Below, in pieces: positions 42,091-49,282 of a DNA stretch of 64,000 nt. A program made the position numbers and the translations under genes. Every line of letters begins with the position of its first letter. Position 1 is the first letter of the stretch. Origin of the DNA: Chryseobacterium sp. C-71 (GTDB lineage: Bacteria > Bacteroidota > Bacteroidia > Flavobacteriales > Weeksellaceae); the NCBI RefSeq assembly GCF_020911865.1, contig NZ_CP087131.1, positions 310,001 through 374,000 of the forward strand, in the 5' to 3' direction. The notes beneath the pieces were generated by a model, which did no database searches, was not told the DNA's origin, and saw nothing but the letters and a program-made list of their open reading frames with translations.

Positions 42091-42331
42091 AATTTTGGAT
42101 TTAGGAATAAGCCTGAATGAACCAACCTTGAATGATGCTAAAACCTTTAATAAGCCTCAATGCTTAACATTCTAAATGGCAGTAATTCAAAAGAGAAAAT
42201 AAAGTCTGATACACAGAATAGTTCTGTTCTGGCAATCTGTTTAGTTCACTTTATTTTCTCTGGTTCTTCAGAATTATAATTATTATCTAAGTTAATGCTA
42301 AATCCTTTGGCAAATCTAAAGGTAGTCTGTG
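42091..42331 (-). ncRNA. Candidate bridge RNA region of the IS110 element
   Basis: The noncoding end upstream of the transposase is structured. A perfect 14-bp stem is formed by AGAGAAAATAAAGT (42192-42205) and ACTTTATTTTCTCT (42248-42261). Inside it is a hairpin, ACAGAA-TAG-TTCTGT (42213-42227), leaving asymmetric loop arms. One arm carries AATCTGT (42234-42240), also present at the junction (41077-41083). The other side carries ATACACAGA (42209-42217), the exact complement of 41079-41087. A CCTTT/AAAGG hairpin lies near the edge, and AATAAGCCTSAATG is repeated at about 42106 and 42150. This fits the loop-guide design of IS110 bridge RNAs. RNA ends are not defined. Confidence 0.45.
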
Positions 42332-42401
42332 GGGTATAAAAACGCTCACGGATTTTCATAGATGAAATTTTCAATAGATTTAAAAATTTTATCTCTAGGA
42401 G

Positions 42402-42426
42402 ATTAAAAGTGTCTTTTAATTTTTTA
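42402..42426 (+). terminator. AT-only hairpin with T run
   Basis: ATTAAAAG (42402-42409) and CTTTTAAT (42413-42420) pair around TGT and are followed by six Ts. It may be a terminator of transcription arriving from the left, or an attenuator before the gene at 42461. Stem stability is low. Confidence 0.3.
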
Positions 42427-42460
42427 TTACTAAATTTACCTATCAACGAAAAAATATTTA

Positions 42461-42919
42461 ATGAAAAAAATAGCAATCATTCTTTCTTTTGTAGCTTTCC
42501 AAATGAGCTTGGCTCAAAAGGTGAAAAAAGCGGAAGTAATAAAAGACAATCGAACGACTGAGCAGAAATTAGAGCTTAATAAGACTCAAAAAGAACTGCT
42601 TAATGGGAAATTTGAGCAGTTTATCACTGCATTGAAAGCATCAGATAAAAAAGCAATGGAAAGCCTGATGTCTGAAAAAACAAAATCGATGGTGACTGAT
42701 AAGGTTTATGAAAACCTTACTAAAGACATTAGTTTTACCAGAAAAATAGTGATTTATAAAACAGGGTATAAGTCTTTCATGAGTGGTGAAAACTTTCCTA
42801 TGATTCAATATAAATATGCGGACGATCATACAAAGCCTGATCCGAAAGAAATTATTACGGCTGTTTTTGAAGAAGATGGGAAAATTATGGGTATAAAACC
42901 TTACAAACAAATAAAATAA
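42461..42919 (+). CDS. Secreted hypothetical protein, 152 aa
   Basis: A signal peptide (AIILSFVAFQMSLAQ) is followed by a charged helical stretch and then a small alpha/beta domain with NGKFEQFITALKASDKKAMESLM and KYADDHTKPDPKEIITAVFEEDGKI. The pattern is reminiscent of NTF2-like secreted domains, but I cannot name a family. It lies 23 bases before the Bax inhibitor-1 gene and may be cotranscribed. Confidence 0.6.
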   Translation: MKKIAIILSFVAFQMSLAQKVKKAEVIKDNRTTEQKLELNKTQKELLNGKFEQFITALKASDKKAMESLMSEKTKSMVTDKVYENLTKDISFTRKIVIYKTGYKSFMSGENFPMIQYKYADDHTKPDPKEIITAVFEEDGKIMGIKPYKQIK

Positions 42920-42942
42920 ATTTTAAAAAATTAAAATATAAT

Positions 42943-43632
42943 ATGATGACAGATGTTTTAGTTGCGCATTCAACAGATGTTGAAAAGGCAAGTTTTTACA
43001 AAAAGACCTATCTACACGTAGCATTGGCAATTTTGGCTTTTGTAGGCGTTGAAACTGTTTTACTGCAAACTGTTCCTGCGGAATATATTTACCTAATGAT
43101 TGGTCAGAAGTACAGTTGGCTTTTAGTCCTTGGAGTCTTTTGGTTGGCTTCTTATTTAGCGTCAAAATGGGCAATGGCACAAAGCAGATCAACACAATAT
43201 TTAGGATTAGGATTCTATGTATTGCTTCAGGCCGTTATCTTTTTGCCGATGATGTACATTGCAATGGCTTATACTGATGGCGGACAAGTGATTTTTCAAG
43301 CAGCAACCCTTACGATAGCAATGTTTGCCGGGATTTCTGCAGTAGCATTTACTTCTAAAAGAGATTTTTCTTTCCTTAGAAATATCATCACAATCGGAGG
43401 TTTTATTGCGATCGGATTAATCGTTGCCGGAATGATCTTCGGTTTTGATCTTGGACTTTGGTTTTCAGTAGGAATGGTAATTTTGGCTTCGGTTACAATT
43501 TTGTATCAAACCAGTAAACTGAAAGACTCTTACACGACCAATCAATACGTTGGAGCTTCTTTACAGCTTTTTGCTTCAATCATGTTGTTATTCTGGTATA
43601 TCTTGAGAATTTTGATGAGCAGAAGAAGCTAA
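42943..43632 (+). CDS. Bax inhibitor-1/YccA family membrane protein
   Basis: A 229-residue protein with seven hydrophobic segments, for example LHVALAILAFVGVETVL, WLLVLGVFWLASYLAS and LFASIMLLFWYILRIL. The segment VIFQAATLTIAMFAGISAVAFTSKRDFSFL is typical of the Bax inhibitor-1/TMBIM family, whose members act as pH-sensitive calcium leak channels or modulate FtsH in some bacteria. The acidic pair of the last helices is not clearly conserved. The start could be either of two adjacent ATGs. Confidence 0.85.
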   Translation: MMTDVLVAHSTDVEKASFYKKTYLHVALAILAFVGVETVLLQTVPAEYIYLMIGQKYSWLLVLGVFWLASYLASKWAMAQSRSTQYLGLGFYVLLQAVIFLPMMYIAMAYTDGGQVIFQAATLTIAMFAGISAVAFTSKRDFSFLRNIITIGGFIAIGLIVAGMIFGFDLGLWFSVGMVILASVTILYQTSKLKDSYTTNQYVGASLQLFASIMLLFWYILRILMSRRS

Positions 43633-43688
43633 TTAAAATTATAAATTATACGTTTTGAGTTTTGAATTTTTCAAAACTCTTAAACAAA

Positions 43689-43720
43689 AAAAATCCTGAT
43701 GCTACTTCATCGGGATTTTT
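43689..43720 (+). terminator. Rho-independent terminator
   Basis: AAAAATCCTGATG (43689-43701) and CATCGGGATTTTT (43708-43720) pair with one G-T pair. It ends the Bax inhibitor transcript. Confidence 0.88.
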
Positions 43721-43753
43721 GTTTTTTTTAGTGTAGACACGAATGTCTCAAAT

Positions 43754-44002
43754 TTATTTATCAATAGATCCTAAAACCTTTTGAGCAAATGAGTTTAAAG
43801 CATCTTTCTCGCTCATTCCGTTTTGTACGTTGGCGTGAACTTCTAAAGCTCCGCAGATATTTGTGATCAATTCTCCGGCAACATTCAAATCTTCTTCGCT
43901 AGTTCCTCTGAATTCGCTGAAACTTTCCAAAACTTCTAAAGTTTTTTCAAGATTTTCAGGAGTTTGGTTTTGATAAAATTGTCTGATAATTGGCAACTTC
44001 AT
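43754..44002 (-). CDS. DUF6952 family protein
   Basis: An 82-residue helical protein, MKLPIIRQFYQNQTPENLEKTL to the C-terminus, which I recognise as DUF6952. It occurs next to thioredoxin and peroxiredoxin genes in flavobacteria, as here: it starts two bases after the thioredoxin gene. Function is unknown; the context suggests a redox role. Confidence 0.75.
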   Translation of the reverse strand: MKLPIIRQFYQNQTPENLEKTLEVLESFSEFRGTSEEDLNVAGELITNICGALEVHANVQNGMSEKDALNSFAQKVLGSIDK

Positions 44003-44004
44003 AA

Positions 44005-44310
44005 TTACAATTCGTTAAATAAGTTAATTAAACTTTCCGCCTGATTAGACTGAACCTGGTTCACCAATTCGCCATTTTTGAAAATTGCAAACGTTGGTAA
44101 ATTATCAACTTTAGCTAATTTTCTGCTTTCAGGAAGTTTTTCTGCATCTACATATAAAAACGGAATGGCATCATTTTCTGAAGCTAATTTTTTGAATTTC
44201 GGCTTCATAATTCTGCAGTTTCCGCACCATGTTGCTCCGTACTGTACCACAACTTTTTCGTTGTCACTTACAATATTCTGAAGCGTATCTTCTGTTAATT
44301 CTGTATACAT
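44005..44310 (-). CDS. Thioredoxin family protein
   Basis: A 101-residue cytosolic thioredoxin fold. The active site is WCGNCR (residues 28-33), not the classical WCGPC; the cis-proline segment is NLPTFAIFKNGE. It lies between a peroxiredoxin and DUF6952 and could reduce the neighbouring peroxiredoxin. Confidence 0.88.
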   Translation of the reverse strand: MYTELTEDTLQNIVSDNEKVVVQYGATWCGNCRIMKPKFKKLASENDAIPFLYVDAEKLPESRKLAKVDNLPTFAIFKNGELVNQVQSNQAESLINLFNEL

Positions 44311-44362
44311 AATTTCAATTTGAAAATTTGGAAATCTATTAATTTGAAAATGTTATTAAATA

Positions 44363-44419
44363 GAAAATGAGATAATTTTTAAATAATCATGCGACTAATT
44401 TTCAAATTATCTCATCTTC
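44363..44419. repeat. 16-bp inverted repeat between peroxiredoxin and thioredoxin genes
   Basis: GAAAATGAGATAATTT (44363-44378) and AAATTATCTCATCTTC (44404-44419) match as inverted copies at 15 of 16 positions around a 25-base loop. Neighbouring AATTTGAAAAT units are also repeated. It may be an attenuator or another dispersed repeat. Confidence 0.5.
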
Positions 44420-44435
44420 AAATTAACACATTATC

Positions 44436-45068
44436 TTAGTTCTTTGCTAAATATTCAGCAGTAGAAGTTCTGTCAGCTTTCATTGCATCTTTTCCTTCTT
44501 CCCAGTTTGCCGGGCAAACTTCACCGTGCTTCTGAACGTGAGTGTAAGCATCGATTAATCTTAAATATTCTTTTACGTTTCTTCCCAAAGGCATATCATT
44601 TACAGACTCGTGGAATACTTTTCCAGTTTCGTCAATAAGATAAGTAGCTCTGTAAGTTACGTTTGAACCTGTGAAAAACTCATTTCCTTCTTCGTCAAAC
44701 TCAAGATCCTGATCAACAATATCTAATAGATTTGCCAATTGTCTGTGAGTATCAGCTAAAAGCGGATAAGTAACTCCTTCAATACCACCGTTGTCTTTTG
44801 AAACGTTCAACCAAGCAAAGTGCACTTCGTTTGTATCGCAAGAAGCACCGATTACTTTCGTGTTTCTTTTTTCGAATTCACCTAAAGCCTCCTGGAAAGC
44901 GTGAAGCTCAGTTGGGCAAACAAAAGTGAAATCTTTCGGATACCAGAACAAAAGAACTTTCTGTTGGTTAGTTGTAGTTTCTTGAAAGATGTTGATTTTA
45001 AGATCATCACCCATTTCTGACATTGCGTCAATCGTTACATTTGGAAATTTTTTACCTACTAAAGACAT
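44436..45068 (-). CDS. Peroxiredoxin, typical 2-Cys (AhpC/Prx1 class)
   Basis: A 210-residue peroxidase. The peroxidatic cysteine lies in DFTFVCPTEL (about residue 50), and the resolving cysteine in GEVCPANW (about residue 186). Other family segments are FWYPKD, GASCDTNEVHFAW and YPLLADTHRQLA. It reduces hydrogen peroxide and organic hydroperoxides in the cytosol. The thioredoxin gene downstream is a plausible reductant partner. The leader to the next upstream gene is AT-rich. Confidence 0.95.
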   Translation of the reverse strand: MSLVGKKFPNVTIDAMSEMGDDLKINIFQETTTNQQKVLLFWYPKDFTFVCPTELHAFQEALGEFEKRNTKVIGASCDTNEVHFAWLNVSKDNGGIEGVTYPLLADTHRQLANLLDIVDQDLEFDEEGNEFFTGSNVTYRATYLIDETGKVFHESVNDMPLGRNVKEYLRLIDAYTHVQKHGEVCPANWEEGKDAMKADRTSTAEYLAKN

Positions 45069-45225
45069 AATTTTCTAATTTTTGATTTATAATTTAATAG
45101 TGCAAATATATAATATTTTCATCTATCGAAAAAATGAATATTGATAAATAAAATCTATAATTGTTTTTGGCTTATAACTCAATATAGTAGGGCGCAAAAT
45201 AATTTAAATTAGTAAAATAAATTAG

Positions 45226-45233
45226 TAACTTTG
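45226..45233 (+). promoter_or_regulatory. Bacteroidota -7 promoter element of bacteriocin-like gene
   Basis: TAACTTTG matches TAnnTTTG and ends 42 bases before the ATG at 45276. The -33 region is only weakly matched. Confidence 0.45.
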
Positions 45234-45275
45234 AAAATATTGAATTATAATTTCACCAACCAAAAAAGAATTATT

Positions 45276-45452
45276 ATGAAAAATTTAAAAACTCTTTCAA
45301 GAAAAGAATTGAAAAACATTAAAGGAGCAGCAGTTACTTCAAAATGTCCTCCGGGAAGGTATTATTGTCCTGAAGCTGATGTTTGTGTCGCGATTAATGA
45401 AGAATGCTATATTATTGTACCGGAAACACCTGTAGAAGGAGGTTCTCTTTAA
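45276..45452 (+). CDS. Bacteriocin-like / RiPP-type precursor peptide
   Basis: A 58-residue peptide starting MKNLKTLSRKELKNIKGA. The first 18 residues look like a double-glycine type leader (LSRKELKNIxG), with GA in place of GG. The core carries four cysteines (24, 31, 37, 44) plus a Pro/Gly-rich KCPPGRYYCPEADVC stretch, suggesting two disulfides or another modification. Peptides with this leader are widespread in Chryseobacterium and annotated as bacteriocin-like. No transporter, peptidase or modifying enzyme is adjacent. The ATG at 45276 fits the leader; a longer frame to 45231 is unlikely. Confidence 0.7.
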   Translation: MKNLKTLSRKELKNIKGAAVTSKCPPGRYYCPEADVCVAINEECYIIVPETPVEGGSL

Positions 45453-45458
45453 ATTAAA

Positions 45459-45484
45459 AAAGTTCTTCCTAATGGAAGAACTTT
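45459..45484. terminator. Bidirectional terminator
   Basis: AAAGTTCTTCC (45459-45469) and GGAAGAACTTT (45474-45484) pair perfectly around TAAT between the convergent peptide and aminotransferase genes. Flanking A and T stretches serve both directions. Confidence 0.85.
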
Positions 45485-45488
45485 CATT

Positions 45489-46679
45489 TTATACGTTTGC
45501 GAGTAATTCTTTTATTCGTCTCATTGCTTCTCGCAATTCTTCTTCAGAAGCTGCATAAGAAAATCTGATACATTCCGGACTGCCGAAAGAAACCCCTCCG
45601 ACGCAACCAACATGTGCGTGTTCTAGAAGATACATTGCAAAATCATCTGCATCTTTTATTTCGGTTCCGTTCAATGTTTTTCCGATATAATATGAAATAT
45701 CCGGGAAGAAATAGAATGCTGCTTTTGGTAAAAGAACTTTGAAGCCAGGGATTTCTTTCATTAAATCAAACATGACATTTCTTCTTTGTTCAAAAGCATC
45801 AATCATGTATTTGTATTCAGAAGGATCAGTTTTTAAAGCAACGATTGAAGCTCTTTGAGCCACTGTATTTGCACCGCTCGTCATTTGTCCCTGAACTTTT
45901 TCACAGGCCTTTGCCAACCATTGCGGACAAGCAGAATAGCCGATTCTCCAGCCTGTCATTGCGAAAGCTTTAGACATTCCGTTGATTACTGCGGTTTGTT
46001 CGTATACTTCAGGAAACTGAGCAATAGAAGTGGTTTTTGTTTCGTAATTGATATATTCGTAAATCTCATCTGAAATTACCGTCACATGAGGATATTTTGC
46101 GATAACCTTTGCTAAAGATTTTAATTCGTCAAATGTATAATATCCGCCTGAAGGATTACAAGGCGAACTAAAAAGAACGGCTTTTGTCTTCTCATTAATC
46201 GCCTCATCCAGCTGTTCTGCAGTAATTTTAAAATCAGTAACATAAGAAGTTGGAAGCATTACAGAATTCCCTCCCATCATTTTTACCATTTCATCGTAGC
46301 TTACCCAATAAGGAGTCGGAAGTATTACTTCGTCTCCATCATTGATAATTGCTGCTAAAACATTGATGATTGCTTGTTTTGCACCGTTGGAGACACAAAT
46401 TTGTATCGGTTTATAATCTAACTGATTGTCTCTTTTTAATTTATCTGAAATTGCCTGACGAAGTTCCAAGAATCCTGGAACAGGCGAGTAGTGGCTGTAG
46501 TTTTCGTTGATGGCATCGAAAGCTGCCTGTTTTATATTGTCGGGAACATCAAAATCCGGTTCGCCTAATGTTAAAGAAATGACGTCAATACCATTAGCCT
46601 TCATTTCTCTGGCTTTGTTTGACATTACGAAAGTCTGAGAGTATCCTAGTCTATTTACTCTGTCTGAAAGTTTATTCAT
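45489..46679 (-). CDS. Class I PLP-dependent aminotransferase (aspartate aminotransferase-like)
   Basis: A 396-residue fold-type I aminotransferase. Motifs: LTLGEPDFDVP, PTPYWVSY, SSPCNPSGG, SDEIYEYINY, the PLP lysine in NGMSKAFAMTGWRIGY, and the substrate Arg in IRFSYA. The subgroup matches the 1-gamma aspartate aminotransferases (AspC/AspB). The ATG of MNKLSDRV at 46679 is preferred over one eight codons upstream. It is a single-gene unit. Confidence 0.92.
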   Translation of the reverse strand: MNKLSDRVNRLGYSQTFVMSNKAREMKANGIDVISLTLGEPDFDVPDNIKQAAFDAINENYSHYSPVPGFLELRQAISDKLKRDNQLDYKPIQICVSNGAKQAIINVLAAIINDGDEVILPTPYWVSYDEMVKMMGGNSVMLPTSYVTDFKITAEQLDEAINEKTKAVLFSSPCNPSGGYYTFDELKSLAKVIAKYPHVTVISDEIYEYINYETKTTSIAQFPEVYEQTAVINGMSKAFAMTGWRIGYSACPQWLAKACEKVQGQMTSGANTVAQRASIVALKTDPSEYKYMIDAFEQRRNVMFDLMKEIPGFKVLLPKAAFYFFPDISYYIGKTLNGTEIKDADDFAMYLLEHAHVGCVGGVSFGSPECIRFSYAASEEELREAMRRIKELLANV

Positions 46680-46828
46680 GTATTCTTTTTGTCGTTTTAA
46701 CAAATATATAAAAAGTTAATTTGAATGAAAAATACTTATTCAAGTCATTTGTGCAGATTAACATCAATCTTCAAAAAAATATTTGCATATTATATTAAAA
46801 TTTTATTTTTTTGTTTTAAAATACACTG

Positions 46829-47545
46829 ATGAGAAAAATACTGACGCTGCTGCTGCTTTTCTATTTTACTGTAGACTTTTCCCAATCGTTACTGGTTGGA
46901 TTAATCGCCGATAAGAATATTAATAAAAAAATACTGACGTATAAAAACGAAAACGGCTCAACACTCGTTTATCTTCCGACAGTACATACTGGAAAAAAAG
47001 AGTATTTTGATTCCATCAAAAAGGTTGTCGATTCTTTGCGTAAAGAAAATTATATGATTGCGTATGAAGGTATTATAATGAATAGTGATAGTGCAGATTA
47101 TGAACTTAATTCGAAAAAATTAAGGAAGGTTTTAGGGTTTCACGTTGGTAATATGAACCAGTCAAAAGAATCTTTACCAGATTTTTATAACAAAAAAGAT
47201 TATATCATTCAAAATAATATTCTGTTAGGCATTGATACCCAAAAGGATGTTGTTTTTGATGTTACATTAGATGATTTAATTAAAAATTATGAGAAAGCAC
47301 ATGGCGAAATACAACTCAATGAATATGATTTGAAAACAGCTCTGAATGAAAAATATGAGATGAGGAAGAATAAAAAAGGATGCGTCTATTGTATGACTCA
47401 AGGTTATAGAGATGATTTTGTTGTAAAAAAAGTTTCAGAAAACAAGGAAAAAAACATGGTTTTACTATTTGGTAAAGCTCATAAATTTATTCTCCATGCT
47501 AATTTTCTTGATCATGGATATAAATTGGTAAGCGGGAAACTTTAA
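46829..47545 (+). CDS. Secreted TraB/GumN (TIKI)-like protein, tentative
   Basis: A 238-residue exported protein (signal peptide ends VDFSQ). The TraB/GumN/TIKI superfamily plan is suggested by LVYLPTVHTGKKEYFDSI near the N-terminus (conserved His), an acidic MIAYEGI, and MVLLFGKAHKFIL near the C-terminus (conserved Gly-x2-His). These proteins are metal-dependent hydrolases in some cases. A CVYC pair is unusual. No cotranscribed neighbour is evident. Confidence 0.5.
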   Translation: MRKILTLLLLFYFTVDFSQSLLVGLIADKNINKKILTYKNENGSTLVYLPTVHTGKKEYFDSIKKVVDSLRKENYMIAYEGIIMNSDSADYELNSKKLRKVLGFHVGNMNQSKESLPDFYNKKDYIIQNNILLGIDTQKDVVFDVTLDDLIKNYEKAHGEIQLNEYDLKTALNEKYEMRKNKKGCVYCMTQGYRDDFVVKKVSENKEKNMVLLFGKAHKFILHANFLDHGYKLVSGKL

Positions 47546-47637
47546 AAAAACATAAAATCATAATATTCAAAACTTCTTTTGTTCAAAGAAGTTTTTTTTA
47601 TTTTTTAAACTTATTTTTGCTTTTTATATTCAATTGT

Positions 47638-48273
47638 ATGTCAATAGCGTTAATCCAAAAGTATTTCCCGGAACTTTCCGAAAAACAAATCGAGCAATTT
47701 TCAAAATTAGAAAGCCTTTACGGTGAGTGGAATGAAAAAATAAACGTCATTTCCAGAAAAGATATGGAATCGCTTTATGAAAAGCATATTCTTCATTCTT
47801 TAGGTGTTGCCAAAATCATGGAATTTGCTCCCGGAACTAAAGTTTTAGACATCGGAACAGGTGGTGGTTTCCCAGGAATTCCTTTGGCAATTTTGTTTCC
47901 TGAAACAAAGTTTACGCTAATTGATTCTATTGGAAAGAAAATTACAGTGGTAAATGCTGTAGCAGAAGGTGTTGGGTTAACGAATGTGACTTCAATTCAC
48001 GGCAGAGCTGAAAAAGTGAAAGAGAAATTTCATTTTGTGGTAAGCCGTGCTGTGACGCAGATGCCGGAATTTTTAAGATGGCTGAAAGGTAAATTTGAAA
48101 AAGAACAGATTAACCCTAAACACAATGGGGTTTTATATTTGAAAGGTGGAGATTTAGCTGAAGAGTTGGCAGGACTGAAGTGCGAAATTTTTAACCTAAA
48201 AAATTATTTTGAAGAAGAATTTTTTGATACCAAAAAAGTGGTTTATTTATCAAAAGGTAATTTTAATTCTTAA
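47638..48273 (+). CDS. rsmG: 16S rRNA (guanine-527-N7)-methyltransferase RsmG
   Basis: A 211-residue SAM-dependent methyltransferase that modifies G527 of 16S rRNA; loss of it gives low-level streptomycin resistance in other bacteria. Motifs are YGEWNEKINVISRKD, the SAM loop LDIGTGGGFPGIPLAI, and VVSRAVTQMP. The ATG of MSIALIQKYFPEL at 47638 gives a normal N-terminus; an upstream ATG seven codons earlier is less likely. Confidence 0.95.
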   Translation: MSIALIQKYFPELSEKQIEQFSKLESLYGEWNEKINVISRKDMESLYEKHILHSLGVAKIMEFAPGTKVLDIGTGGGFPGIPLAILFPETKFTLIDSIGKKITVVNAVAEGVGLTNVTSIHGRAEKVKEKFHFVVSRAVTQMPEFLRWLKGKFEKEQINPKHNGVLYLKGGDLAEELAGLKCEIFNLKNYFEEEFFDTKKVVYLSKGNFNS

Positions 48274-48338
48274 TTCAATAGTTTAGAGGAATAATTTTTG
48301 ATAATTTACGTTTAATAATTATAAATTATTATAATACT

Positions 48339-48746
48339 ATGAAATCGTTTTTAAATATTGGTTTATGTTTGGCTTTTGCCTCAGTTTCATTGATGTCTTG
48401 TAAGGATGATGATGACTACGAAACGATTGAGTCTGTAGATAAAGTAAAGATCGACAGTGTGTCTATCGTAAATGATACAATGGATGTTTATTCGGTTCAA
48501 AGTATAAGAACGTATTCTAATTATACATCTGGTTGTCAGGGTTTTTACGGTTATGATTATATTCATAACGGAAATTTTGGTAGAGATGTCACTGCATATC
48601 AATTCAAGACTGACGGAATCTGTACCCAAGGAACTCATACATCTGCCAATCAATTAAATTTTAGTCCGCAGCAGGTTGGCACTTATACTTTTAGATTTTG
48701 GAATGGTAATAATACATGGATTACCAAAACAATTGTTGTAGAATAA
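48339..48746 (+). CDS. Hypothetical lipoprotein, 135 aa
   Basis: A signal peptide with lipobox SLMSC (Cys at residue 21) is followed by KDDDDYE, an acidic stretch as in lipoprotein export signals of Bacteroidota, so a surface or outer-membrane location is likely. The rest is a beta-rich small domain with YTSGCQGFYGYDY and TYTFRFWNGN. No family is recognised. Its stop codon overlaps the start of the next gene (TAATG). Confidence 0.65.
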   Translation: MKSFLNIGLCLAFASVSLMSCKDDDDYETIESVDKVKIDSVSIVNDTMDVYSVQSIRTYSNYTSGCQGFYGYDYIHNGNFGRDVTAYQFKTDGICTQGTHTSANQLNFSPQQVGTYTFRFWNGNNTWITKTIVVE

Positions 48747-49282
48747 TGAAAGGAGTGTTGTTAGTTTTACTTTTGATTTCAAGTATTTTATGGAGTCAAC
48801 GAATAGAGTGGAAGGAAGATAAAAAGCTGGTATGGAGTAATTTCAAAAGTAAGATTAATAACCAGCGAGGGAAAGATATTGTTGCTTACACCCATTGTGG
48901 CTGGGCATATTCTGTCATAAAATCATCAAACCCGAAAGGTGAAGCAAAAGTAACCATAGAAACAATTTTTAACGAAGATAAATCCTGGAAAGACGACAAA
49001 AGAATCAATGATTATGTTCTCAATCACGAGCAGAAACATTTTGATATTGCTGAAATCTTTGCCAGAAAAATACGAAAAGAAATCGCAGAAAAGATAAAGA
49101 CTACAAGCGATTATGACAAATATTTTCAGACACTGTACAACAGGATTGTCAAAGATTATAAAAATTTTCAGGCTTTGTATGATGGCGTTACAGAACATGG
49201 CATGAACAAAGAAAAACAGGCCGAATATGATACGCTGATAAGCAACGAGCTTGAACAATTAAAAAACTTCCAAAAACCTTGA
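48746..49282 (+). CDS. DUF922 domain protein, secreted, zincin-like
   Basis: A 178-residue protein with a signal peptide (VLLVLLLISSILWSQ). The conserved LNHEQKHFDIAEIFA resembles the HExxH zinc-binding helix of metalloproteases and is typical of DUF922. WSNFKSKIN and GWAYSV precede it. The ATG overlaps the stop of the lipoprotein gene, and the end overlaps the TTG start of the following nuclease gene, so all three genes appear coupled. Confidence 0.78.
   Translation: MKGVLLVLLLISSILWSQRIEWKEDKKLVWSNFKSKINNQRGKDIVAYTHCGWAYSVIKSSNPKGEAKVTIETIFNEDKSWKDDKRINDYVLNHEQKHFDIAEIFARKIRKEIAEKIKTTSDYDKYFQTLYNRIVKDYKNFQALYDGVTEHGMNKEKQAEYDTLISNELEQLKNFQKP

Larger units (their letters stand above)
41085..42331 (-). 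mobile_element. IS110-family insertion sequence
   Basis: The element of about 1.25 kb has one transposase gene on the minus strand and about 240 bp of noncoding DNA upstream of it. Terminal inverted repeats and target duplication are absent, as usual in the family. TCTGTG is present at both edges (41079-41084 and 42326-42331), so the exact junction lies within that hexamer. Joining the flanks restores a palindrome, AAATCCGTGA ... TCACGGATTT, with the insertion in its loop. Confidence 0.75.
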
